The notes under the pieces: model-generated
Databases searched by the model: none
The model's input: the letters and a program-made list of their open reading frames with translations, nothing else
What the model was told of the DNA's origin: nothing
Part shown: in pieces, positions 15,660 to 22,607 of the stretch
Layout: each line of letters opens with the position of its first letter
Numbering within the stretch: the stretch's first letter is position 1
DNA from: Gammaproteobacteria bacterium
Lineage (GTDB): Bacteria; Pseudomonadota; Gammaproteobacteria; SZUA-152
NCBI GenBank assembly: GCA_021648485.1
Contig: JAKISS010000030.1
Coordinates: 1-34,064, forward strand
DNA length: 34,064 nt
Direction: 5' to 3'
Position numbers and translations under genes: made by a program

Positions 15660-15823
15660 TATACCCGTAGCCATTGATATTTAGGCGCTCATTGCACACC
15701 CTCTTCATTCCATGGCTGCGTTGAAATTCCTCACAATAGACCGACTATTACTCGTCATTTCGCCTTGCCATGAAATGAATATGACGCACACTGAACACCT
15801 CAATATCAATCGCTACGGGTATA
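15660..15823. repeat. 164-bp long palindromic element
   Basis: Tatacccgtagc at the left end mirrors gctacgggtata at the right. The mirror symmetry continues inward (attgatatt/aatatcaat, then ttcattccatggc/ccatgaaatgaat) to a centre near 15742 (aatag-accga-ctatt). The whole segment can fold into one long imperfect hairpin. It encodes nothing. It may be a MITE-like element or a structured intergenic repeat, and it could slow transcription after the kinase gene. A related end sequence (aacgctatgggtatatac) occurs at 20757-20774. Confidence 0.6.
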
Positions 15824-15844
15824 GCTGATCTCACAAAGACATAT

Positions 15845-16067
15845 TGTTTATTTGCACATCCAGTCAACACCAATACCGGTAACAAAATCAATTAGCCCAA
15901 ACAAATCCATAGGTATTACGGGCACCTTTCCCCAACCCTTGCTGACAGCTGCCAGATTTTTTAGCCGATCAGCATGCTTTGCGATATTCGCCGTCGCAGG
16001 AATACCGCCCGGGCAATGCGTATGGTTTCGTGGGTTGTGCGTTTACCAAACAGATTTTTTCAACTGA
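15845..16067 (-). pseudogene. Decayed third copy of LysM effector C-terminus
   Basis: On the minus strand this stretch matches the C-terminal part of the LysM effector at 17498-18472 in several blocks: the region before the end (TGTGT, then FGPIDFVTG) and the segment THETIRIARAGGIP...HADRLKSLAA. The hydrophobic core between the blocks is deleted, with ccccaaccc joined directly to ttgctgacag. There are also a 4-bp loss in the Gly-Gly-Ile-Pro region and a 1-bp gain near 15910. The result is not translatable. No partner membrane gene follows it. It is a remnant of an older tandem duplication. Confidence 0.8.
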
Positions 16068-16080
16068 GCCTATCTTTTTT
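16036..16080. repeat. Inter-module repeat, copy near third effector remnant
   Basis: This segment (gtttaccaaacagattttttcaac and onward) is closely matched at 17029-17073 (gtttaccaaacagaagttttcaac and onward). Both lie just after a partner membrane gene and just before the next effector fragment, so each duplicated module starts with the same sequence. The inner TGTTTGGTAAAC resembles the TTTGGAAAAAAC codons of the effector (FGKN), so it may be eroded coding sequence. Confidence 0.55.
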
Positions 16081-16115
16081 CGGGGTCACCCAATGTGAAT
16101 TTGTGCTCAAATTTA

Positions 16116-16502
16116 TTATTGTTTCCATAATTCAAAATGTATAAATCCAATCACGCCAAGTAATATCATCAACGCGATGAGGGGCATAAAAAAAACAAGA
16201 AAATATTTTGATGCTTTGCAATACCAAACCGGTGCCAGTTTATAGGCATTTTCGACTCCCCTTTTTTTCCCGCTGGCAGGAAAACCTAAAATTCGCATAA
16301 ACATCGTAGTTCTCATATAACCAAAGGGAAAACCGGTAAACATGGCAATTTCCCCTGGGCCAAAATAAGGTTCTTTAAAATAGGCTTTCAGCACTTTTTT
16401 TGGCATTAAAATATGCATAATAAAGATGAATATAATACTTAACATAACAGCGAGCATCACTATTATAAAAGTCTTACCAAGTATTTCATCAAATAAAGAC
16501 AT
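16116..16502 (-). CDS. Second copy of putative immunity membrane protein
   Basis: A 128-residue protein about 90% identical by eye to the one at 17109-17492. Two strong hydrophobic segments (about residues 10-32 and 100-120) flank a loop with FKEPYFGPGEIAMFTGFPFG and RGVENAYKLAPVWYCKASKY. It starts six bases after the truncated second effector copy, reproducing the spacing of the intact pair. Differences from the first copy are scattered over the N-terminal helix, the loop (AMF/ALF, ASGKK/GSGKR, EN/ET) and the C-terminus. By analogy with toxin-immunity loci it may be an immunity protein kept after its toxin copy was truncated. The function is inferred. Confidence 0.7.
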   Translation of the reverse strand: MSLFDEILGKTFIIVMLAVMLSIIFIFIMHILMPKKVLKAYFKEPYFGPGEIAMFTGFPFGYMRTTMFMRILGFPASGKKRGVENAYKLAPVWYCKASKYFLVFFMPLIALMILLGVIGFIHFELWKQ

Positions 16503-16507
16503 GTTAA

Positions 16508-16981
16508 CTATTTACATATCCTGTCGGTACCCGTACCGGTAACAAAATCAATTGGTCCAAACAAATCATAGGTATTACGTGCAAATTTCCCCAATCCCCA
16601 GCTTGCCCCTGCACTACTTACCGCCAGAAAAATTGCCGTTCCCCAGCCAACCGGATTGGAAACTAAAAACACGGTAACAGCAGCACCTAAACCAACCCCC
16701 GCTGTCGTACTGGTAATGGTTTCCACAAAAATATCATTCTTCTCTTCGATATCGGTCGTATTGGCTATTTGCAGACAGGCCGAGGTTAATCCAACCCCAA
16801 CCAGGGCAATACCAGCCCCCTTGCTGACGGCCGCCAGACTTTTTAGCCGGTCCGCATGCTTTGCAATATTCGCTGTCGCAGGAATACCGCCCGCCCGGGC
16901 GATACGTATGGTTTCGTGGGTTGTGTTTTTTCCAAACATCCATTTTTCAAAGGGGCCCACATTGGCTTTAAACATATCCAT
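16508..16981 (-). pseudogene. Truncated second copy of LysM effector (orphan C-terminal module)
   Basis: A 157-residue frame matching the C-terminal half of the full effector from DMFKANVGPFEKWMF to the end (TGTGTDRICK). The LysM domain and middle region are missing. At the 5' side, sequence resembling the codons for QHDMDN of the full copy is joined straight to DMFKAN at a shared TGGATA, which indicates an internal deletion. An in-frame stop lies farther upstream and no ribosome binding site is seen at the ATG. Substitutions concentrate in one hydrophobic stretch (STTAGVGLGAAVTVFLVSN against STTVGVLSGVAITAFLVSN). It may be dead, or an orphan toxin tip that can recombine with the full gene. 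Confidence 0.7.
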
Positions 16982-17028
16982 GTCATTTTGCAGTATCGAG
17001 TCGAGCGATAATATAGATACTTTTATGC

Positions 17029-17073
17029 GTCGTGTTTACCAAACAGAAGTTTTCAACGACCTCTATATTTTTT
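17029..17073. repeat. Inter-module repeat, copy before second effector module
   Basis: Partner of the repeat at 16036-16080. It sits between the first partner gene and the truncated second effector. It contains the minus-strand TGTTTGGTAAAC motif followed by an ACGACGC stretch that resembles the effector codons for Asn-Thr-Thr-His. It marks the duplication boundary. Confidence 0.55.
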
Positions 17074-17108
17074 CTTGAGTTGGTACTTGTTTGCGTCCAT
17101 GTTTATCC

Positions 17109-17492
17109 TTATTTCCACGCCTCAAAACGTATGAATACAATCACGCCAAGCAATATCATCAATGCGATGAGGGGCATAAAAAAAACAAGAAAATATTTTG
17201 ATGCTTTGCAATACCATACAGGTGCCAGTTTGTAGGCGGTTTCTACCCCTCTTCTTTTTCCACTGCCTGGAAAACCTAAAATGCGCATAAACATCGTAGT
17301 TCTCATATAACCAAAGGGAAAACCGGTAAACAGAGCAATTTCCCCTGGGCCAAAATAGGGTTCTTTAAAATAAGTTTTCAGTACTTTTTTTGGCATTAAA
17401 ATATGCATAATAAAGATGAATATAATACTTAACATAACAGCGAGCATCACTATTATAAAAGCTTTACCAAGCATTTCATCAAATAAAGACAT
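17109..17492 (-). CDS. Putative immunity membrane protein of LysM effector
   Basis: A 127-residue inner-membrane protein with two strong hydrophobic segments (about residues 10-32 and 100-119) and a conserved-looking central loop (YFKEPYFGPGEIALFTGF, YKLAPVWYCKASKYF). I know no named family for it. It starts six bases after the effector stop, on the same strand, and the pair was duplicated together. A small membrane protein immediately after a gene whose product ends in hydrophobic helices is the usual arrangement for immunity to a membrane-acting toxin. That role is inference from context. Confidence 0.7.
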   Translation of the reverse strand: MSLFDEMLGKAFIIVMLAVMLSIIFIFIMHILMPKKVLKTYFKEPYFGPGEIALFTGFPFGYMRTTMFMRILGFPGSGKRRGVETAYKLAPVWYCKASKYFLVFFMPLIALMILLGVIVFIRFEAWK

Positions 17493-17497
17493 GTTAA

Positions 17498-18472
17498 CTA
17501 TTTACATATCCTGTCGGTACCCGTACCCGTGACAAAGTCAATTGGCCCAAACAAATCATAGGTATTACGGGCACCTTTCCCCAACCCCCAACTTGCCCCT
17601 GCACTACTTACCGCCAGCACAATCGCCGTTCCCCAGCCAACCGGGTTGGAAACTAAAAACGCGGTAATAGCAACGCCTGAGAGAACTCCCACCGTCGTAC
17701 TGGTAATAGTCTCCACAAATATTTCATTTTTCTCTTTCGTGTCGGTTGTATTGGCTATTTGCAGACAGGCCGAGGTTAATCCAACCCCAACCAGGGCAAT
17801 ACCAGCCCCCTTGCTGACAGCCGCCAGACTTTTTAATCTGTCAGCATGTTTAGCGATATTGGCCGTCGCAGGAATACCGCCCGCCCGGGCAATGCGTATG
17901 GTTTCGTGGGTTGTGTTTTTTCCAAACATCCATTTTTCAAAGGGGCCCACATTGGCTTTAAACATATCCAATGCACGTTTTCGCCGGTAATCATATTGTG
18001 ATTTTGTGATCTCGCCCGATTTATACTTTGCATATTCATCGCTCACTTCATTGAGCAGATTAACATTGCCGGGGCTCAGCAAATTACCTGCCGCTCCGGC
18101 AGCAATGCCGCCGGGAATGGTCAGGTAATTGGCATTGTGCTCAAGCCAGGCAAGCGCCCAAAAATTATCCATGTCATGTTGTGATACTGATTCGGTGATA
18201 AATTTTCCCTGATCGCCCTGAACCGTTTCTTTGACTTTGGCTATTTGTGCGTCTGTTTGGGGTTTGGGTGGTAGTACGCCCAGACGCAACATGCTACCTG
18301 CCCGGATGCGATCAGGGTTTTGAATCTGAGGATTAAGCGCCAAAAGAAATTTTACCGTTTCAGCATAGCGGGTATCTTTTGGAACGACCCCAAACATACT
18401 ATGGATAATGCCGGAAAAGGTGTCGCCATTTTTTATTTTGTATTCGTAATACAGGTTTTCTGAATTGCTCAC
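17498..18472 (-). CDS. LysM-domain protein with hydrophobic C-terminal region, putative effector
   Basis: A 324-residue protein. I chose GTG at 18472 because AAAGGAG lies eight bases upstream; a GTG at 18481 overlaps that site. Residues 10-66 form a LysM-like module (YKIKNGDTFSGIIHSMFG, LNPQIQNPDRIRAGSMLRLG), which would bind peptidoglycan or act as a secretion adaptor. The middle (about 95-170) is polar with one glycine-rich patch (IPGGIAAGAAGN). The C-terminal part has hydrophobic helices at about 222-238 and 260-300 (VGWGTAIVLAVSSAGASWGL), ending TGTGTDRICK. No signal peptide. LysM followed by a membrane-inserting region and a small membrane partner suggests a secreted pore-forming toxin, for example of a type VI system, but no secretion genes are nearby. 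The function is inference. Confidence 0.72.
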   Translation of the reverse strand: MSNSENLYYEYKIKNGDTFSGIIHSMFGVVPKDTRYAETVKFLLALNPQIQNPDRIRAGSMLRLGVLPPKPQTDAQIAKVKETVQGDQGKFITESVSQHDMDNFWALAWLEHNANYLTIPGGIAAGAAGNLLSPGNVNLLNEVSDEYAKYKSGEITKSQYDYRRKRALDMFKANVGPFEKWMFGKNTTHETIRIARAGGIPATANIAKHADRLKSLAAVSKGAGIALVGVGLTSACLQIANTTDTKEKNEIFVETITSTTVGVLSGVAITAFLVSNPVGWGTAIVLAVSSAGASWGLGKGARNTYDLFGPIDFVTGTGTDRICK

Positions 18473-18570
18473 AACGGTCACTCCTTTGTCATTATTTCAA
18501 TTTCGGGCGCGTAATTTTTCGTACTATCACGCCTTTTCTGATTCCTCGATGCCAGACTTTTATACTACAT

Positions 18571-19788
18571 TCAACGATAATTCAACCCCATGACAGCACG
18601 CACTTCTTCCAGCGTATCCCGCGCTACATCCCGTGCCGCTTCAGTACCTTCGGCGATAATATTGCGCACCAGTTTAGGGTCTTCAATAAAGTCTTTGGCC
18701 CGTTCACGGATCGGTGCCAGCTCCTTGAGCACGGCATCAATTATCGGTTGTTTGCAGTCCAGACAACCGATACTCGCAGAGCGACAGCCTTCCTGTACCC
18801 ATTTACGGGTATCATCGTCGGAATAAACCTCATGCAACGGCCACACCGGGCATTTTCCGGGATCACCGGGGTCAGTCAAGCGCACTCGCGCCGGGTCTGT
18901 GGGCATGGTGCGCAGGGATTTTTCCACCACTTCGGGTTCTTCGCGGAGGGGGATGGTATTACCGTAAGATTTGGACATTTTTTGCCCATCCAGTCCCGGC
19001 ATTTTCGAGGCCTGGGTCAACAGTGCCTGAGGCTCCGGCAGGATAATTTTGCCGCCGCCTTCGAGAAAACCAAACAGGCGTTCGCGATCCCCAAGCGTGA
19101 TGTTGCTCTGGGATTCCAGCAGAGCTTGCGCCGTTGCCAATGCCGCATGATCACCTTTTTCCTGAAACTTACGCCTCAACTCATTGTAAAGCTTAGCATT
19201 TTTCTTTCCCATTTTTTTGATAGCGGCCTCGGCCTTTGCTTCAAAATCACGCTCACGACCGTAAAGATGATTGAAGCGACGCGCCACTTCCCGGGTCAGT
19301 TCCACATGCGCTACCTGATCTTCACCCACGGGTACCTGTCCAGCCTTGTAAATCAGGATGTCTGCACTTTGCAGCAGCGGATAGCCCAGGAAACCGTAAG
19401 TTGCCAGATCTTTTTCTTTCAGCGCTTCTTGCTGGTCCTTATAGGTCGGTACCCGCTCCAGCCAGGAAATCGGCGTCATCATGGACAACAGCAGATGCAA
19501 CTCGGCATGCTCCGGCACCTGAGACTGAATAAACAGCTTGGCGGAACCGGGGTTCACTCCTGCTGCCAGCCAGTCGATCACCATCTCCCACACACTGTCA
19601 CCAATGATCGAAGGATCTTCGTAATGCGTCGTCAACGCATGCCAGTCGGCCACAAAAAAGAAACACTCGTACTCATGTTGCAGGCGCACCCAGTTTTGCA
19701 ACACGCCGTGATAGTGACCAAGATGCAGCTTCCCCGTAGACCGCATGCCTGATAAAACCCGCTGATACTGACCTGGAACCGAACTCAA
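18571..19788 (-). CDS. trpS: Tryptophanyl-tRNA synthetase, probable Fe-S form
   Basis: Charges tRNA-Trp. I place the start at the TTG at 19788, with AGGAG six bases upstream; the longer frame would read that ribosome binding site as protein (FREEKI). This gives 405 residues, about 70 more than E. coli TrpS. The extra part includes a charged insert at about 181-245. The class I motifs are LHLGHY (residues 21-26) and KMSKS (270-274). C313, C335, C342 and C345 form C-x21-C-x6-C-x2-C. This is almost the C-x22-C-x6-C-x2-C motif that binds a [4Fe-4S] cluster in Thermotoga maritima TrpS. The gene follows a site-2 protease gene, a common gammaproteobacterial neighbourhood. Confidence 0.95.
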   Translation of the reverse strand: MSSVPGQYQRVLSGMRSTGKLHLGHYHGVLQNWVRLQHEYECFFFVADWHALTTHYEDPSIIGDSVWEMVIDWLAAGVNPGSAKLFIQSQVPEHAELHLLLSMMTPISWLERVPTYKDQQEALKEKDLATYGFLGYPLLQSADILIYKAGQVPVGEDQVAHVELTREVARRFNHLYGRERDFEAKAEAAIKKMGKKNAKLYNELRRKFQEKGDHAALATAQALLESQSNITLGDRERLFGFLEGGGKIILPEPQALLTQASKMPGLDGQKMSKSYGNTIPLREEPEVVEKSLRTMPTDPARVRLTDPGDPGKCPVWPLHEVYSDDDTRKWVQEGCRSASIGCLDCKQPIIDAVLKELAPIRERAKDFIEDPKLVRNIIAEGTEAARDVARDTLEEVRAVMGLNYR

Positions 19789-19987
19789 AATTTTCTCCTC
19801 TCTAAACAAATGGTACATGTGAATATTCCACCCGTTAAAACCGGTGGATTCGAATTATGGGTAAAAAAACGGGTCGAGGGTTCAGGAATCAACTTCGGTG
19901 CAGATCACCTCTCTCCCTGGCCGCCTCCCCCAGGGAGAGACGGCGTAAAACGTCGTCCCGACGCAGACCGAAATCCAGGCGAGCTTG

Positions 19988-20674
19988 CTACCCCACACCC
20001 GCCAGACCAAACAGCAGGCCTTCAAACAGCCGCATCGGCGGCCCCAGAATGGTGCCCAGCATACCTGTTGCCAGCAGACCCACCAGAATAAACAAACCAT
20101 AGGGCTCGATGCGCCCCAGCTGCCACGCCCACGGCCCCGGCAACAGGCCAGCCAGCACCCGACCACCATCCAGCGGCGGAATGGGCAATAAATTGAGCAG
20201 CATGAGAATAGCATTGATGGCAATACCGGCACCGCCCATGTAGATCAGCGGCCAGGCCAGCGATGGCATACTGGTGGCAACCATAAAACCCAGCTTCATG
20301 ATTAACGCCCACAGGATGGCCATCAGTAAATTGGACAATGGCCCGGCAATCGCCACCAGTGCCATATCGCGCCTGGGGTTCTTCAGGTTTTCCCAGGTGA
20401 CGGGCACCGGCTTGGCCCAGCCGAAAATAAAGCCCCCCATCAACATCAGCACAATCGGCACGACCACCGTACCAATGGGATCAATGTGTTTAATAGGATT
20501 GAGCGTCAGCCGTCCCAGTATCATCGCCGTGGGATCACCCAGCTTTTTCGCTACCCAGCCGTGTGCCACTTCGTGTACGGTAATGGCAAATAGTACCGGT
20601 AATGCCCATACCGCCACGCGCTGTACTGTGGTTAATTCATCCATTTGAGGGATTATATCCGGTTTGAGGAGCAT
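19988..20674 (-). CDS. M50 family site-2-type zinc metalloprotease
   Basis: A 228-residue intramembrane protease homologue with about five to six membrane spans. The zinc-binding HEVAH motif is at residues 34-38, and the second metal-binding motif LLPIPPLDGG has D169. This compact form lacks PDZ domains and belongs to the small M50 group often found upstream of trpS and the scpAB genes. The substrates are unknown. The start ATG has GCAGG upstream. About 200 bases separate its stop from the trpS start, and I see nothing coding in between. Confidence 0.88.
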   Translation of the reverse strand: MLLKPDIIPQMDELTTVQRVAVWALPVLFAITVHEVAHGWVAKKLGDPTAMILGRLTLNPIKHIDPIGTVVVPIVLMLMGGFIFGWAKPVPVTWENLKNPRRDMALVAIAGPLSNLLMAILWALIMKLGFMVATSMPSLAWPLIYMGGAGIAINAILMLLNLLPIPPLDGGRVLAGLLPGPWAWQLGRIEPYGLFILVGLLATGMLGTILGPPMRLFEGLLFGLAGVG

Positions 20675-20682
20675 CGTGCCTG

Positions 20683-20742
20683 CTATTCGCGGTATTTAAA
20701 CTGCTGGATCATCAAATAGTTGTTTTGCTGTTCGTCATCCAT
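20683..20742 (-). CDS. Possible 19-residue small ORF upstream of M50 protease
   Basis: ATG at 20742 is preceded by TTAAGGAAC. The frame encodes MDDEQQNNYLMIQQFKYRE and stops nine bases before the protease start. The close ribosome binding site and tight spacing to the next gene are the only support. It could be a leader peptide, a remnant of a gene end, or chance. Confidence 0.2.
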   Translation of the reverse strand: MDDEQQNNYLMIQQFKYRE

Positions 20743-20803
20743 GTTCCTTAATCTCAAACGCTATGGGTATATACTGTGCATTATCCTGAAATAACGGCCA
20801 TCT

Positions 20804-20820
20804 AAAAACCGGGGGTTTTT
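20804..20820. terminator. Possible short hairpin aaaaacc-ggg-ggttttt
   Basis: A 7-bp stem with a GGG loop lies between the divergent M50 protease and DUF3622 genes. The A- and T-runs make it look like a bidirectional terminator, but it lies upstream of both genes, so attenuation or coincidence are equally possible. Confidence 0.25.
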
Positions 20821-20846
20821 AACCTCTCGTTACGGACATAACATAA

Positions 20847-21185
20847 ATGACAACAAACAAAAAATACGATTATCGGGCAGTACAGGGAAAAACACACTGG
20901 ATAGCCGAAATCACTCGACGGGCCACTTCCAAAAAAACCGTGGTCTCCAAAAGCCAGGATGGTTTTGCCACTGAGGCTGATGCTAAAGCATGGGGTGAAA
21001 AAGAATTGGCATCTTTTTTGGAAAACCTGACCAAACGGAACAAACGTGACTTTGAACAACATTTAAAGAACAAAAAAGACAAGGCGTTACGTGAAAAAGC
21101 GTATCAACAAAAGAAGAAAGACTTGGAGTCATCTGGATCAGACAATGCGGAAACAAAAACCGCTGACCTGGAAAACCCAGATTAA
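20847..21185 (+). CDS. DUF3622 family protein
   Basis: A 112-residue soluble, highly charged protein. Residues 5-70 (KYDYRAVQGKTHWIAEITRR, SKSQDGFATEADAKAWGEKEL) match the DUF3622 pattern. A lysine-rich coiled-coil-like tail and an acidic end follow. The function of the family is unknown. It is followed after 41 bases by the VF530 gene in the same direction, so the two may form a small operon. Confidence 0.75.
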   Translation: MTTNKKYDYRAVQGKTHWIAEITRRATSKKTVVSKSQDGFATEADAKAWGEKELASFLENLTKRNKRDFEQHLKNKKDKALREKAYQQKKKDLESSGSDNAETKTADLENPD

Positions 21186-21226
21186 CCCTGTATTATTCTG
21201 CAACCTGGACCCCGACCGTCGCCTGA

Positions 21227-21484
21227 ATGACAAAAAAAATGAACGAGCACCAAGCCAAAAATCCACTGCATGGCCTGACATTGGAAACCCTCATGAATAG
21301 TCTGGTGAAACACTATGGCTGGGAGGAGTTGGGAAAGAAAATCGATATACGCTGTTTCAACAGCGACCCTTCGGTAAAATCCAGCCTTAAATTTCTACGC
21401 AAAACACCCTGGGCAAGAAAAAAAGTTGAAGACTTGTACATTGCCACACAAGGCAGTGTGTGGACAAAACAGGATAACGAATAA
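21227..21484 (+). CDS. VF530 family (DUF2132) DNA-binding-like protein
   Basis: An 85-residue protein with [20 protein letters not shown], then [20 protein letters not shown] and [11 protein letters not shown]. This is characteristic of the VF530 family, a small helical fold reported as possibly DNA-binding. It is near full length for the family. The ATG at 21227 or at 21239 could start it; neither has a good ribosome binding site. It ends eight bases before the end of the convergent pentapeptide-repeat gene. Confidence 0.85.
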   Translation: MTKKMNEHQAKNPLHGLTLETLMNSLVKHYGWEELGKKIDIRCFNSDPSVKSSLKFLRKTPWARKKVEDLYIATQGSVWTKQDNE

Positions 21485-21492
21485 TACTTCAC

Positions 21493-22458
21493 CTATTTGG
21501 TATTACATGCGCCCACCGAGCCGATGGCACAAACACTGCCATCAAGCCAAATCGCATGGTCAAGTCTGGCACCTTCCAGTTTTCTTGTGTTCAAGGTTGC
21601 ACCACTCAGGTCAGCATTGCTCAAGTCACTTTCACGTAAATCGGCATTGGTGAGATCGGCTCCCTGCAAAATAGCATAGGAAAGATTCGCGCTGTTCAGA
21701 CTCGCCCCGGCCAAATCAGCGTTGCGCATATTGGCCCCCAGCATAATGGCCTGGGCCAGCTCTGCACCAGACAGATTCGCCCCCACCAGATTGGCATAGG
21801 CAATATCCGCACCGCCTAAATAAGCGCCTCGTAAATCCGCGCCACCCATGTTGGTATTACGCAGGTGCGCCCCGCGCAAGTCAGCAGTGACCAGTTTTAC
21901 GCCTTCCATCAGACAATTGTTCCAGTTCACCCAGGGCTGCGGTCGCGCATTGCAATCCGCACTTTCCTGATCCTGCCAGGGTTGAAAATACCATGCGGCA
22001 CTGATGATGCTGACTAAAAACAGTGTTGCCAATACACCGCGGAGAAAATAGTGGTGTTTACGCTGTGCTGCGGCCTCGGCAATGGCTGTTTTGATTTCAC
22101 GATGACGCAACATTGCGGCTTCTTCATCCTGACGACGACCATTATCTCTACTGCGTCGCTCCGGCATAGCGCTACCTGCCTCCGACTCATCACGACGATC
22201 ACGAGCAGTGCGTTCATCCTCACGCATGCGGGCAATCATCAGTTTTTCGTGGGCCTTGGGATCACTAAGGTCAGCTTTTAATTCATCGGGGATCAATACG
22301 GGTACATCCAATACTTTTTGCCAGTTAAGCTGATCCGTGCTCAACTCGTCGGTATCATGAATGCGACCCAACAGGATAAAACGGGATATTTGTGGCGCGG
22401 GAAACGGGCCACGAACCTGCTTGCCCCTGCGGGTGTACCAACGCTGCTTGCTCTGCAT
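21493..22458 (-). CDS. Membrane-anchored pentapeptide-repeat protein with GYF-like N-terminus
   Basis: A 321-residue protein. Residues 6-50 (RWYTRRGKQVRGPFPAPQIS, then LSTDQLNWQKV) resemble a GYF_2-type or similar bacterial sensor-like domain. Residues 60-135 are charged and probably coiled coil. One membrane span lies at about 138-157. From residue 183 to about 300 there are some 23 pentapeptide units of the A(D/N)LxG type, which form a right-handed beta helix. With the N-terminus in the cytoplasm, the helix would lie in the periplasm. Two cysteines near the end (C310, C318) could form a disulfide there. The function is unknown. Confidence 0.8.
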   Translation of the reverse strand: MQSKQRWYTRRGKQVRGPFPAPQISRFILLGRIHDTDELSTDQLNWQKVLDVPVLIPDELKADLSDPKAHEKLMIARMREDERTARDRRDESEAGSAMPERRSRDNGRRQDEEAAMLRHREIKTAIAEAAAQRKHHYFLRGVLATLFLVSIISAAWYFQPWQDQESADCNARPQPWVNWNNCLMEGVKLVTADLRGAHLRNTNMGGADLRGAYLGGADIAYANLVGANLSGAELAQAIMLGANMRNADLAGASLNSANLSYAILQGADLTNADLRESDLSNADLSGATLNTRKLEGARLDHAIWLDGSVCAIGSVGACNTK

Positions 22459-22607
22459 TCAGTTCCCCTGATGGTTGTCCGATATGGATGAAAGTATGAC
22501 GATGCTGACGCTGACAGTTTACAACCTGCAATCCCTCTAAAGGTCGGCAGATTTCATGGTTTTTTTAGCTTATTTTTCCCGATGTTAATAAAAATGGTCG
22601 CTGACTC

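Noticed and set aside
18482-18570. Rho-independent terminator after trpS
   Set aside because: A GGGCG/CGCCC pairing exists, but the stem is interrupted and no T-run follows in the trpS direction.
18748-19752. A 334-residue open frame on the plus strand
   Set aside because: It lies entirely antisense to trpS, whose motifs are intact; the frame is a by-product of trpS codon usage.
22459-22607. Sigma-28 promoter upstream of the FliK-like gene
   Set aside because: A ctaaag is present, but no GCCGATAA-like -10 element lies at the right distance.
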